A stretch of 64,000 nt of DNA from Spirosoma montaniterrae (lineage in GTDB: Bacteria; Bacteroidota; Bacteroidia; Cytophagales; Spirosomataceae), in the NCBI RefSeq assembly GCF_001988955.1, contig NZ_CP014263.1, forward strand, positions 3,814,001 to 3,878,000, given 5' to 3'. Position 1 is the stretch's first letter. Each line of letters begins with the position of its first letter. Shown piece after piece: positions 24,715 through 33,237 of the stretch. Position numbers and translations under genes: made by a program. The notes below the pieces were generated by a model, which was not told the origin of the DNA, did not search any database, and was given only the letters and a program-made list of their open reading frames with translations.

Positions 24715-25872
24715 ATGATTATTCCCCTCGCCCACCGCGCTAATCAAACCCAGGAATATTACTTTTCCGTTAAGCTCGCCGAAGTCCGTGCGCTCATGGC
24801 CGCCGGACACGACGTTATCAACATCGGTATCGGCAACCCCGACCTGATGCCTTCGGCCAACACCCTGACCGCGCTGTCGCAATCAGCGCAGCAGCCCAAT
24901 GCTCACGGCTACCAGCCCTACAAAGGTACGCCCGGCCTGCGGCAGGCCATCACCCGGTTTTATAAGCATACGTATGGCGTTTCGCTTGATGCCGATACCG
25001 AAATTTTGCCACTTATTGGCTCAAAAGAAGGCATTACACACCTGTCGATGACCTTTCTGAACGATGGCGACGGTGTGTTAGTACCCGAACTCGGCTACCC
25101 GGCCTACCGGGCCGTGAGCCAAATGGTTGGTGCGAAGGTGCTGGAATACCCGCTACTTGAACACCACGGCTGGCAACCCGACTGGGAAGCAATGGCCGAC
25201 CTCGTAACACCCAGCACGAAAATTGTCTGGATGAACTACCCGCACATGCCTACGGGTGCTCCGGCTACGCAGGCGTTGTTCGAGCGGGCCGTGCGGTTCG
25301 CCCACGACCATCGGGTGTTGCTTTGCCACGACAACCCATATAGCCTGATTCTGAACAAAAAACCGCCCATTAGCCTGCTCTCGGTCGATGGCGCGAAAGA
25401 AGTTGCTGTTGAGTTGAACTCGCTCAGCAAGTCGCACAATATGGCGGGCTGGCGAATTGGCTGGATGGCCGGTACCAAAGCCTATGTCGATGCGGTACTG
25501 ACAATCAAAAGCAATGTCGATTCGGGGCAGTTTCGGCCCCTGATGGATGCTGCCGCCGAAGCCTTAACCAACTCCGACGACTGGCACCGTGACCGCAACG
25601 CCGTGTACGAAGGCCGCTTAGAAGCCGTGTACGCCCTGCTCGACGCCCTCGGCTGCACCTACGCCACCGATCAGGAGGGCTTATTTATCTGGGCCAACCT
25701 CCCCGATTCAGTCGAATCAGCCGAAACGCTGGTCGATAATCTGCTGCGGCAAAAGCACGTGTTTATTGCGCCCGGCTTCATTTTCGGCCCGAAAGGCAAT
25801 CGCTACGTGCGCGTGTCGCTATGTGTACCGAAAGAACGCATCTGGGAAGCCGTTCGGCGAATTAGTGAGTGA
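24715..25872 (+). CDS. PLP-dependent aminotransferase, class I/II
   Basis: A 385-residue fold-type I aminotransferase: VINIGIGNPDLMPS, GYQPYKGTPGLRQAITRFY, ILPLIGSKEGITHLSMTFLNDGD, VWMNYPHMPTGAPA, HDNPYS, and ELNSLSKSHNMAGWRIGW, where the lysine of SKS holds PLP. A C-terminal Arg (GNRYVRVSLC) binds the substrate carboxylate. It resembles DapC/LL-diaminopimelate aminotransferase-like enzymes, though the substrate cannot be fixed. It stands alone after the giant inverted repeat and is followed by another one. Confidence 0.85.
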   Translation: MIIPLAHRANQTQEYYFSVKLAEVRALMAAGHDVINIGIGNPDLMPSANTLTALSQSAQQPNAHGYQPYKGTPGLRQAITRFYKHTYGVSLDADTEILPLIGSKEGITHLSMTFLNDGDGVLVPELGYPAYRAVSQMVGAKVLEYPLLEHHGWQPDWEAMADLVTPSTKIVWMNYPHMPTGAPATQALFERAVRFAHDHRVLLCHDNPYSLILNKKPPISLLSVDGAKEVAVELNSLSKSHNMAGWRIGWMAGTKAYVDAVLTIKSNVDSGQFRPLMDAAAEALTNSDDWHRDRNAVYEGRLEAVYALLDALGCTYATDQEGLFIWANLPDSVESAETLVDNLLRQKHVFIAPGFIFGPKGNRYVRVSLCVPKERIWEAVRRISE

Positions 25873-25879
25873 TTTTATT

Positions 25880-25995
25880 GCACAGAGCTACACAAGAGTA
25901 GCAAAGAGATACACGAAGAAGATTTTTGTAGCGTTTAGCAGTAGCAGCTACCAGGTCTCCGTGTATCTCTTTTTTTCTCCGGGCGTCTCTGCGTA
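25880..25995. repeat. Inverted repeat of the CACAGAG/GAGATACAC type, copy A
   Basis: Imperfect arms of about 40 bases; the best core is aaagagatacacg (25903-25915) against cgtgtatctcttt (25960-25972). The outer part gcacagagctacac... pairs loosely with ...gcgtctctgcgtacc. It fills most of the gap (25873-26085) between the aminotransferase and TonB receptor genes. Confidence 0.75.
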
Positions 25996-26085
25996 CCAGC
26001 CCACCTCAAGCGTTACAAAAACATAATTTTCAGTTTCCAACCTTTTGCCTACTTTGTTACTCTTTTACGTCAAACAATGTAGTTT

Positions 26086-28524
26086 ATGCGCATTCAACTA
26101 TATACTTTAGGTATCTTTTTCTTACTTGCATACTCAGTATCAGCCCAATCGCGATCCGAAAAAACCGTGTCTACTGTCAGCGGTTACGTGCGCGAAATGG
26201 GCAGTCAGGAGGCACTTATTGGTGTCAATGTTTATCTACCCGGCACGTCAACCGGCACCACGACCAACACGTATGGCTTTTATTCACTCACGCTACCCAC
26301 GCAGGATAGTGTTCGGCTGGCATTTTCGTTTGTTGGTTACACGCCCATCGAGCGCACCGTTAGTCTACGGCAAAACACCACGTTGAGCATTTCGCTGACG
26401 CCGGGGCGGGTATTGTCGGAGGTAGAGGTGAAGGCGAGCCGGACCGAAGAACGCATCAGCGAAACACCACAGATGAGCCGCATCGACGTGCCGGTATCGC
26501 AGATTAAAAAAATTCCGGCCTTTCTGGGCGAGAAAGACGTATTGCGGGTGCTGCAACTGATGCCCGGCGTACAGAAAGGCTCCGAAGGGCAAACCGGTAT
26601 CTATGTGCGCGGGGGCGGCCCCGATCAGAATCTCATTATTCTGGATGAGGCCACGGTCTATAACGCCAGTCACTTGTTTGGGTTTTTCTCGGTTTTCAAC
26701 GGCGATGCCCTCAAAAGCGTTGAGCTTACCAAAGGCGGCTTTCCGGCACGATATGGCGGGCGGCTGTCGTCGGTAATTGAGCTGAATATGAAAGACGGCA
26801 ACAAAGAGAAGCTGCACGGCGAGGGCGGTATCGGCCTGATTGCCAGTCGACTGACGCTCGAAGGCCCTTTTACCAAAAATAAAAAAGGAAGTTTTCTGCT
26901 ATCGGGTCGCCGAACGTATCTCGACATTGTGGCGGCTCCGCTCATCCGGGCGCAAACCGATGGCGAGACTCAGGCCGGGTACTATTTCTACGATTTCAAC
27001 GCCAAAGCCAATTATGATTTCGGACCAAAGAACAAACTTTACCTGAGCGGTTATTTTGGGCGCGACCGCTTCTACGCCCGCGACTCTGAAGAAGGCACTG
27101 ACGTGGGCATTGGCTGGGGTAACGCCACCGGTACGCTCCGCTGGAATCACCTCTTTAACCAGAAACTATTTTCAAACCTGTCGCTCATTTACAGCGATTA
27201 CGAGTTTAAGATTTCGTCGGATGAGACCAGCACTGGCAGCGGGGGTGATTTGAACACCTCGCTGCGCTATACGTCGGGCATTCGCGATTTGTCGGCCAAG
27301 CTCGATTTTGATTACTACCCGTCGCCTACACACTCGCTGCGGTTTGGCACTCAAACCACTTTTCACCGCTTCACACCGAGCGCAGTTGTGGTTCAGAATG
27401 CATTGATTGACGAATTTCGGCGCGATGTAGAAGCCATTAACGCCGTTGAATCGGGCATTTACGCTGAAGATACCTGGCGACCCAACGAGAAGTGGCGCGT
27501 GAACGGCGGGCTGCGGCTCAGTATGTTTCTGCAAGGTTCGGCCCGGTATCTGCGGCCCGAACCCCGGCTGTCGACTTCGTATCAGCTACGTCCGGGTCTG
27601 TCGGCCAAGGCATCCTACGCCACCATGAACCAATACATTCATTTGCTGAGCAACACCGGTATTGGCCTGCCCACCGACCTGTGGGTGCCTACCACCGACC
27701 GTATTGCTCCGCAGCAATCGCGGCAGGTAGCGGCTGGCATTGCCAAAGACTTTTCCGACAATTTCGTATTGGGGCCTGGCTTCGCTCTCACGGTAGAGGG
27801 GTACTACAAGACGATGCAGAACATTATCAACTACCGCGAAGGAGCCAGTTTCCTGCTCATCGACGATCCAACGTCTGCCGAGCGGGTGCGTTGGGAAGAC
27901 AACGTAACGGCGGGCAAGGGCTGGAGCTACGGGGCCGAGGTGCTGCTTCAGCGCAAAACCGGGCGGCTCTCGGGCTGGCTCGGCTACACGCTTTCCTGGA
28001 CGCAGTGGCAGTTTCCCGAACTCAACGGCGGCAAACCCTTCTTCCCCCGCTACGACCGCCGACACGACATTTCGGTGGTGGGCATTTACGAAATCAGCAA
28101 ACGCGTTACGCTGTCGGGTACGTGGGTCTATGGTACGGGCAATGCGCTGACCGTGCCGATTGCCAATTACCGCGCGTATCGGCACGAACCGGGCGTAATC
28201 TCGTCGTTCCGGTCAAACGTACCTACGCTTATCGCTCCGCTCTTCGATTTTGGCGCAACGGTTAGCGATTACGGGCAACAGAAAAACAGTTTCCGGGCCG
28301 AAGCGTACCATCGTTTCGATCTGTCGCTACAGTTTCACAAGCAGAAACGGCGGCACGAGCGGACCTGGGAGTTCAGCGTGTATAACCTCTACAATCGCCG
28401 GAATCCGTTCTTCTACCAACTCGAAACAGTATCGCAGGGGCCAAATCAGCCCAGCCGAACGGGATTATTCCGTTTCTCGGTGTTTCCCATCGTTCCATCG
28501 TTCAGCTATAATTTCAAGTTTTAG
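26086..28524 (+). CDS. TonB-dependent outer-membrane receptor
   Basis: 812 residues. After the signal peptide (ending SVSAQ, about residue 21), a CarboxypepD-regulatory-like domain (residues about 30-110: VSGYVREMGSQEALIGVNVYLPG), then a plug (about 135-230: GEKDVLRVLQLMPGVQKGSE, GIYVRGGGPDQNLIILDEA, GGFPARYGGRLSSVIELNMKDG), then a 22-strand-type beta-barrel ending in FSYNFKF, whose final aromatic is the BAM signal. It imports an unknown ligand using TonB energy. No SusD gene is adjacent; instead a DUF4249 lipoprotein gene follows 3 bases later and is probably its partner. Confidence 0.92.
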   Translation: MRIQLYTLGIFFLLAYSVSAQSRSEKTVSTVSGYVREMGSQEALIGVNVYLPGTSTGTTTNTYGFYSLTLPTQDSVRLAFSFVGYTPIERTVSLRQNTTLSISLTPGRVLSEVEVKASRTEERISETPQMSRIDVPVSQIKKIPAFLGEKDVLRVLQLMPGVQKGSEGQTGIYVRGGGPDQNLIILDEATVYNASHLFGFFSVFNGDALKSVELTKGGFPARYGGRLSSVIELNMKDGNKEKLHGEGGIGLIASRLTLEGPFTKNKKGSFLLSGRRTYLDIVAAPLIRAQTDGETQAGYYFYDFNAKANYDFGPKNKLYLSGYFGRDRFYARDSEEGTDVGIGWGNATGTLRWNHLFNQKLFSNLSLIYSDYEFKISSDETSTGSGGDLNTSLRYTSGIRDLSAKLDFDYYPSPTHSLRFGTQTTFHRFTPSAVVVQNALIDEFRRDVEAINAVESGIYAEDTWRPNEKWRVNGGLRLSMFLQGSARYLRPEPRLSTSYQLRPGLSAKASYATMNQYIHLLSNTGIGLPTDLWVPTTDRIAPQQSRQVAAGIAKDFSDNFVLGPGFALTVEGYYKTMQNIINYREGASFLLIDDPTSAERVRWEDNVTAGKGWSYGAEVLLQRKTGRLSGWLGYTLSWTQWQFPELNGGKPFFPRYDRRHDISVVGIYEISKRVTLSGTWVYGTGNALTVPIANYRAYRHEPGVISSFRSNVPTLIAPLFDFGATVSDYGQQKNSFRAEAYHRFDLSLQFHKQKRRHERTWEFSVYNLYNRRNPFFYQLETVSQGPNQPSRTGLFRFSVFPIVPSFSYNFKF

Positions 28525-28527
28525 ACC

Positions 28528-29469
28528 ATGCGTTTCAATCACCTGATTTATACAATAGTGGTGGGCCTACTACTTACCGGCTGCGATAGTTTACGGCAGG
28601 AGGTAGAGCCAAAGGGCCTGACGCAGGAACCGGAAAAATTGGTGGTAGCCTGTTTTATTTCGCCACAAGATACTGTGCTTGCCGTTCGCGTATCGCGGTC
28701 GTCGCCTGTGCTGGGAACGGTTAACTCCAGCCAGCCCGATATTCCCAATGCCACCGTAACGCTTTCAGACGGTGATCGGTCCGTAACCTTGCAACGGGCT
28801 TTTAACCAGCAGATTGGCTATCTCTATTACCGGGCTACCCCTACTCAGCTACCCATCGTGGTAGGCCGCACCTACACGCTTACAGTGCGTGTTCCCGACG
28901 GACGGCAGGTATCGGCTACCTGCACCGTGCCTGGGCCGGTGGCCTTACAAAGCATGACTTTAGATTCGGCAGTGGTGAATGAGTTTGGGCGTACCCGGAA
29001 AGAGTATTATGCTCGCCTGCGCTGGCGCGACCCGGCAGGACAAGTCAATTATTACCGGGTTGCGGGTAATAATGAATATGTATATACGAGTCGAACTGGC
29101 GGCTCGCCCAACAGGCCATCACGAGATACACTAATCCGGCAGACAGGCAACTGGTTCTTCGACAATGGTTCTACGACTACTGACGTGGGCCGCGACGGGC
29201 AGGAATTTGTTTCAGGGAGGGGTCGCCTGTCTGTAGCTTATATCTGGCAGAATGGTCAGCAGCAGGTTAGTCGGCCTACCGGAAGAGTGAACGGCTACCT
29301 GCTCAACGTCGATGAAAATTATTATCGCTACCACGACGCCGTGGAGCGGCAAAATCGCGTTGGTGAAAACCCGTTTGCTGAGCCGGTCCTGATTCCGAGC
29401 AACATCCAGAATGGTCTCGGCTGCTTCGGCGCATTCAATAAAAGCACGCTGTCGGTAGAGTTGAAGTAG
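28528..29469 (+). CDS. DUF4249 lipoprotein
   Basis: A 313-residue lipoprotein (lipobox LLTGC at residue 15-19). It follows the DUF4249 pattern: LVVACFISPQDTVLAVRVSRSSPVLG, IPNATVTLSDG, VVGRTYTLTVRVPDGRQVSATCTVP, and near the end NIQNGLGCFGAFN. The N-terminal half is an Ig-like beta domain. DUF4249 genes are regularly coupled to TonB receptors, as here (3-base spacing), so it may be the surface-exposed ligand-handling partner. Function remains unproven. The stop is followed by a long inverted repeat. Confidence 0.85.
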   Translation: MRFNHLIYTIVVGLLLTGCDSLRQEVEPKGLTQEPEKLVVACFISPQDTVLAVRVSRSSPVLGTVNSSQPDIPNATVTLSDGDRSVTLQRAFNQQIGYLYYRATPTQLPIVVGRTYTLTVRVPDGRQVSATCTVPGPVALQSMTLDSAVVNEFGRTRKEYYARLRWRDPAGQVNYYRVAGNNEYVYTSRTGGSPNRPSRDTLIRQTGNWFFDNGSTTTDVGRDGQEFVSGRGRLSVAYIWQNGQQQVSRPTGRVNGYLLNVDENYYRYHDAVERQNRVGENPFAEPVLIPSNIQNGLGCFGAFNKSTLSVELK

Positions 29470-29470
29470 G

Positions 29471-29570
29471 AGTTATAACACAGAGATGCACAGAGGTTAA
29501 AAGAGATTCGCCGAGTTCTCAGTGTATCTCCTTTATTCTCTGTGCATCTCTGTGTCAAAACTCTATAACT
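29471..29570. repeat. Inverted repeat of the CACAGAG type, copy B
   Basis: Core arms acacagagatgcacagag (29478-29495) and its exact complement (29538-29555) form a perfect 18-bp stem; outer parts gagttata/tataactc also pair. It lies between the convergent DUF4249 and DAHP synthase genes and could act as a terminator for both. Confidence 0.85.
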
Positions 29571-29575
29571 CCTTC

Positions 29576-30673
29576 TTAAGCCGTTTGATTATTCATCACT
29601 TCGGTTTGTTTCCGAATCGATTCCATGTGGATAATCTTATAGATTTCTTCCACTAATTCGGGGTACAGATTCAGCTTTTTACCGAGTTCGGTGCGTGTTT
29701 TCAGAATCTCCTTCCAACGGTCGGGCTGAAACAGCGTTACGTTGTTGTCGCGTTTGTATTCGGCCAGCCGTTCAACGAGGGCCATGCGGGCACCCAACAT
29801 CTCAACAATCTGCCGGTCGACGTTATCGATATTTCGGCGCGACTGCTCCATAAAGCTCTGAAATTCAACGTTAGCCGAATCGACCTGGCGAATTTGCAGG
29901 TGGTCGAGCATGTCGCCAAAAGCCGTGGGCGTCAGTTGCTGGGCTGCGTCGCTCCAGGCATTGTCTGGGTCGATGTGCGACTCAACGATCAGACCGTCGT
30001 AGTTGAGGTCCATCGCCATCTGCGCCAGTTCGTTGAGGTAGGCACGCTTACCGGCCATGTGGCTCGGATCGCCAATCATGGGCAACTGCGGGAAGATCGA
30101 CTTCAGTTCGATAGCCATCTGCCACATCGGCACGTTGCGGTATTTGGTAGCTTCGCCCGTGGCAAAGCCCCGGTGAATGGCACCCAACTTACTGATACCG
30201 GCTCCTGCGATGCGCTCGAACGCACCTACCCACAGGGCCAAATCGGGATTTACCGGGTTTTTTATCAGTACCGGCACGTCGACACCCCGCAGCGCGTCGG
30301 CAATTTCCTGCACATTGAACGGGTTTACGGTGGTTCGGGCACCAATCCACAAGATATCGATCCCATATTTGAGGGCCAGTTCAATATGTTCGGGCGTGGC
30401 AACTTCAACGGCAAATGGCAGGCCGGTTTCGGCTTTGGCACGCTGAATCCAGGGCAGGGCGGCCTCGCCCATGCCTTCAAAGCTACCGGGCCGGGTACGG
30501 GGTTTCCAGACTCCCGCCCGGATCACATGAACCGCATCGAGTGCCTTCAACTGGCGTGCGGTTCCAACAACTTGTTCTTCGGTCTCGGCACTGCACGGAC
30601 CGGCGATAATGAGTGGTTTGCCGTTTGTCTCAATCCACGACTCAAGCGGCTCTACGGCTAAGTCAACTTTCAT
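29576..30673 (-). CDS. Bifunctional DAHP synthase / chorismate mutase
   Basis: A 365-residue fusion. Residues 1-265 are a type I-beta (KDO8P synthase-like) DAHP synthase: PLIIAGPCSAETEEQV, RAGVWKPRTRPGSFEGMG, VLIKNPVNPDLALW, AIHRGF, MIGDPSHMAGKR, GLIVESHIDPDNAWSDAAQQLTP. Residues about 275-355 are an AroQ-class chorismate mutase (RNIDNVDRQIVEMLGARMALVERLAEYKR). It joins the first committed step of aromatic amino acid synthesis to the prephenate branch; the mutase domain often gives feedback control by prephenate. Monocistronic, with no clear -7 element in the 220-base upstream gap. Confidence 0.93.
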   Translation of the reverse strand: MKVDLAVEPLESWIETNGKPLIIAGPCSAETEEQVVGTARQLKALDAVHVIRAGVWKPRTRPGSFEGMGEAALPWIQRAKAETGLPFAVEVATPEHIELALKYGIDILWIGARTTVNPFNVQEIADALRGVDVPVLIKNPVNPDLALWVGAFERIAGAGISKLGAIHRGFATGEATKYRNVPMWQMAIELKSIFPQLPMIGDPSHMAGKRAYLNELAQMAMDLNYDGLIVESHIDPDNAWSDAAQQLTPTAFGDMLDHLQIRQVDSANVEFQSFMEQSRRNIDNVDRQIVEMLGARMALVERLAEYKRDNNVTLFQPDRWKEILKTRTELGKKLNLYPELVEEIYKIIHMESIRKQTEVMNNQTA

Positions 30674-30737
30674 AAGTAACGCGTAAATAGTGAGTAGTCA
30701 GGCTACTCGGTAGGGAACTTTGAATCTGTTTTTATGG

Positions 30738-30745
30738 TATATTTG
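30738..30745 (+). promoter_or_regulatory. -7 element upstream of proline dehydrogenase
   Basis: TATATTTG, full TAnnTTTG match, about 150 bases before the start codon; the resulting leader contains a hairpin at 30842-30866. Confidence 0.5.
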
Positions 30746-30841
30746 CAGGTAAAATCGGCTGTGTTTCAGACCCATTTTGCCATTTGTTTTGTTATCTTTT
30801 TAGTTTGTTGAACAAGCCGCGCTGAGGAGTTGAACCGATTC

Positions 30842-30866
30842 ACCGAAATTTGTTTTACATTTCGGT
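30842..30866 (+). promoter_or_regulatory. Leader hairpin upstream of proline dehydrogenase
   Basis: accgaaat (30842-30849) and atttcggt (30859-30866) form an 8-bp stem with a 9-base loop, followed by cgtttt. It could be a terminator-attenuator in the leader, or a terminator for a short upstream transcript. Confidence 0.45.
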
Positions 30867-30893
30867 CGTTTTAACCGACGCGCACCTAACGCT

Positions 30894-32183
30894 ATGGAAG
30901 TAGCACCGCCCAAACGGAGCACTGATATGTCGAACCGAAGTAATCTAATGCCGGAAACTGTTCAGGGTCTTACCGGAGTAAAACCAAACGTGGCCGAGAG
31001 TAACTTCCGACCTGTTTCCTTTGAAGATACCTCAATTGCTTTTTCGGCTCAGTCGGATTTTAAACTCCGAAAAACCTACTGGCTGTTTGCGTTGATGAAT
31101 CAGGGATGGCTGGTAAATGTAGGGACTTTTTTCATAAAGATTGCGCTACGCCTGCGTCTTCCCATCAAATTCCTCATCAAAAACACGATTTTTGAACAAT
31201 TCTGTGGGGGAGAAAGCATTCGCGACGCGGAAAAAACAATTCAATATCTTCACAATGCCCATGTCGGCACCATCCTCGATTATTCGGTAGAAGGCGAAGA
31301 CACTGAGCGAAGTTTTGATGAAACGACCCTCGAAATTCTGCGTACCATCGAGCGGGCCAGCGAGTCGGCAGATATACCCTTCTCTGTTTTTAAAGTGACG
31401 GGTATTGCCTCGACCGAACTGCTCGAAGCGGTTCAAATTGGCGATTCGCTCAATAAAGAGCAGAAAGCCGCTTTCGACCGGGTGCTGAAACGGGTTGATA
31501 CGCTCTGCCGTCGTGCCAGTGAACGCAACGTCCGCATTTTCATCGACGCCGAAGAAAGCTGGATTCAGGACACCATCGATACGCTGGCCTATGAGATGAT
31601 GGACCGGTATAACCACGAACGTCCCATTGTGTATAACACCTACCAGATGTATCGCTGGGAAAGCCTCGACCACCTCCGGCGCGATACCGAAGAGGCTCGT
31701 GCCAAGGGCTACTTCCTCGGTGCCAAGCTGGTGCGCGGTGCTTACTTAGAAAAAGAACGACTCCGGGCGCACGAGGGTGAGTATCAGGACCCTATTCAGC
31801 CCGATAAGGAAGCAACCGACCACGATTTCAACGCTGCCATCGATTTCTGCCTTGCCAACCGCGATACGGTATCGATCTGTCTCGGCACGCATAACGAGTA
31901 CAGTTGTCAGTACTGTGTTCAGGAAATGAACCGGCTTGGCATTGCTCCCAACGACCCGCATATTTACTTTGCGCAACTGTTGGGCATGAGCGACAATATT
32001 TCGTACAATCTGGCGAATGCGGGCTATAACGTAGCAAAATACGTACCGTATGGGCCGGTTGAAGCCGTAATGCCGTACCTGTTCCGCCGGGCCGACGAAA
32101 ATAAGTCGATTGCCGGACAGAGCAGCCGCGAATTTACGTTGATCAGTAATGAGTTGAAACGCCGAAAAGGCTGTAAAATTTAA
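30894..32183 (+). CDS. Proline dehydrogenase
   Basis: A 429-residue flavoenzyme with a TIM-barrel PRODH domain. Bacteroidota-type N-terminal part: VSFEDTSIAFSAQSDFKLRKTYWLFALMN, IFEQFCGGESIRDAEKTI, GTILDYSVEGED. Catalytic barrel: NVRIFIDAEESWIQDTIDTLAYEMM, YNTYQMYRWESL, GAKLVRGAYLEKER, CLGTHNEYS, YVPYGPVEAVMPYLFRRADEN (FAD and proline-binding arginines). It oxidises proline to pyrroline-5-carboxylate, passing electrons to quinone. It is monofunctional; the dehydrogenase for the second step is not in the window. ATG 30894 is used; the first 30 residues are weakly conserved, so ATG 30927 or 30948 are possible. Confidence 0.9.
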   Translation: MEVAPPKRSTDMSNRSNLMPETVQGLTGVKPNVAESNFRPVSFEDTSIAFSAQSDFKLRKTYWLFALMNQGWLVNVGTFFIKIALRLRLPIKFLIKNTIFEQFCGGESIRDAEKTIQYLHNAHVGTILDYSVEGEDTERSFDETTLEILRTIERASESADIPFSVFKVTGIASTELLEAVQIGDSLNKEQKAAFDRVLKRVDTLCRRASERNVRIFIDAEESWIQDTIDTLAYEMMDRYNHERPIVYNTYQMYRWESLDHLRRDTEEARAKGYFLGAKLVRGAYLEKERLRAHEGEYQDPIQPDKEATDHDFNAAIDFCLANRDTVSICLGTHNEYSCQYCVQEMNRLGIAPNDPHIYFAQLLGMSDNISYNLANAGYNVAKYVPYGPVEAVMPYLFRRADENKSIAGQSSREFTLISNELKRRKGCKI

Positions 32184-32195
32184 CCCAGTTCTCAG

Positions 32196-32238
32196 GCACA
32201 GCTTCGGTCGTAACCATCGTCGGGCTGTGCTTTTTTTT
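32196..32238 (+). terminator. Terminator of proline dehydrogenase
   Basis: gcacagc (32196-32202) and gctgtgc (32224-32230) enclose a long loop and are followed by eight T. Confidence 0.75.
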
Positions 32239-32250
32239 CACTTTAGAGTT

Positions 32251-32297
32251 GGCACAGCCGGGTTGCTGATAGTTTCGGGGCTGTGCCTGACTTTTTT
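32251..32297 (+). terminator. Second tandem terminator-like hairpin before lspA
   Basis: ggcacagcc (32251-32259) and ggctgtgcc (32279-32287) with a T-run that ends directly at the lspA ATG. The stem core is the same as that of the first hairpin. Confidence 0.6.
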
Positions 32298-32299
32298 TC

Positions 32300-33076
32300 A
32301 TGATTCGTAAAAACCCGCTTAAATTTTTTATACTGACGCTCGTCTTAATCGCGCTCGATCAGGGAGTTAAACTGGCCGTTCATTATTATATGGCTCCCGG
32401 TTTTGCCGGGCAGATTAAACTAATTGGCGACTGGCTGAAACTTCATTACGTGCTTAATCCGGGCATGGCGTTTGGTATGCAGCTTGGCTACGAGTACGGT
32501 AAGTTGCTACTGAGCGTATTTCGCCTGTTCGCCATGTTTGGCATTGGCTATTATCTGGTGTATCTGGCCCATCGGGGTGCACCAAATGGCTTGCTATGGG
32601 CAATGGCAATGATTCTGGCGGGGGCTGTTGGTAACGTGATCGACAGCACATTTTACGGCGTCTTTCTGAACAATGCTCCCTACGGTTCTCCCACGCCCTG
32701 GTTTCATGGGCAGGTAATCGATATGATTTTTGTGGACGTTTGGGAAGGATTTATTCCCGAATGGGTGCCGGTTTGGGGCGGTCAATATTATTCAACGCCC
32801 ATCTTCAATGTAGCCGACTCCTGTATTTTTATCGGTGTTTGCCTGATTTTATTCTTTCAGCGACAATTTTTTGGTGAACGTCCTGCCGACGATAGCGGGC
32901 TTCTGCCAACTTCCGGCCCCGATGCTACGAATGCCGCTGTGATGCCTATGGCTATGACAGACGACGAACCAACTGTTGCTCAAACACCGGACAACGTTTT
33001 GAACATTCCTAATGAACCCTACCCGGAACCCACGCCATCTTCGGCTCAATCCGACGAGCAGGATCAAGTAAAATAA
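32300..33076 (+). CDS. lspA: Lipoprotein signal peptidase (signal peptidase II)
   Basis: A 258-residue inner-membrane aspartic peptidase that removes signal peptides from prolipoproteins. Four transmembrane helices; motifs VLIALDQGVKLAVHYYM, NPGMAFGM, GAVGNVIDS (first catalytic Asp) and FNVADSCIFIG (second). It is longer than the usual 160-200 residues because of an acidic, Pro-rich C-terminal tail of about 60 residues without predicted fold. Many lipoproteins in this window depend on it. The start follows immediately after a T-run of a terminator-like hairpin. Confidence 0.93.
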   Translation: MIRKNPLKFFILTLVLIALDQGVKLAVHYYMAPGFAGQIKLIGDWLKLHYVLNPGMAFGMQLGYEYGKLLLSVFRLFAMFGIGYYLVYLAHRGAPNGLLWAMAMILAGAVGNVIDSTFYGVFLNNAPYGSPTPWFHGQVIDMIFVDVWEGFIPEWVPVWGGQYYSTPIFNVADSCIFIGVCLILFFQRQFFGERPADDSGLLPTSGPDATNAAVMPMAMTDDEPTVAQTPDNVLNIPNEPYPEPTPSSAQSDEQDQVK

Positions 33077-33107
33077 AACTTTATCAATAAAAATAATAAT
33101 ATTTCAT

Positions 33108-33154
33108 ATGCAAAAAGTCCGCTTAATAGATAGTGGACTTTTTGCATTTTTTTT
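33108..33154 (+). terminator. Rho-independent terminator of lspA
   Basis: A perfect 13-bp stem (33108-33120 / 33135-33147, core gcaaaaagtcc) with a 14-base loop and a run of T. Confidence 0.85.
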
Positions 33155-33237
33155 AGTTGACTTTTCATAGAACGCGCGTCTAAAAGTATGACTTCATGTT
33201 TCAGAAAACAGTCTACCTTCAGCGGTGACGTTGCGTC

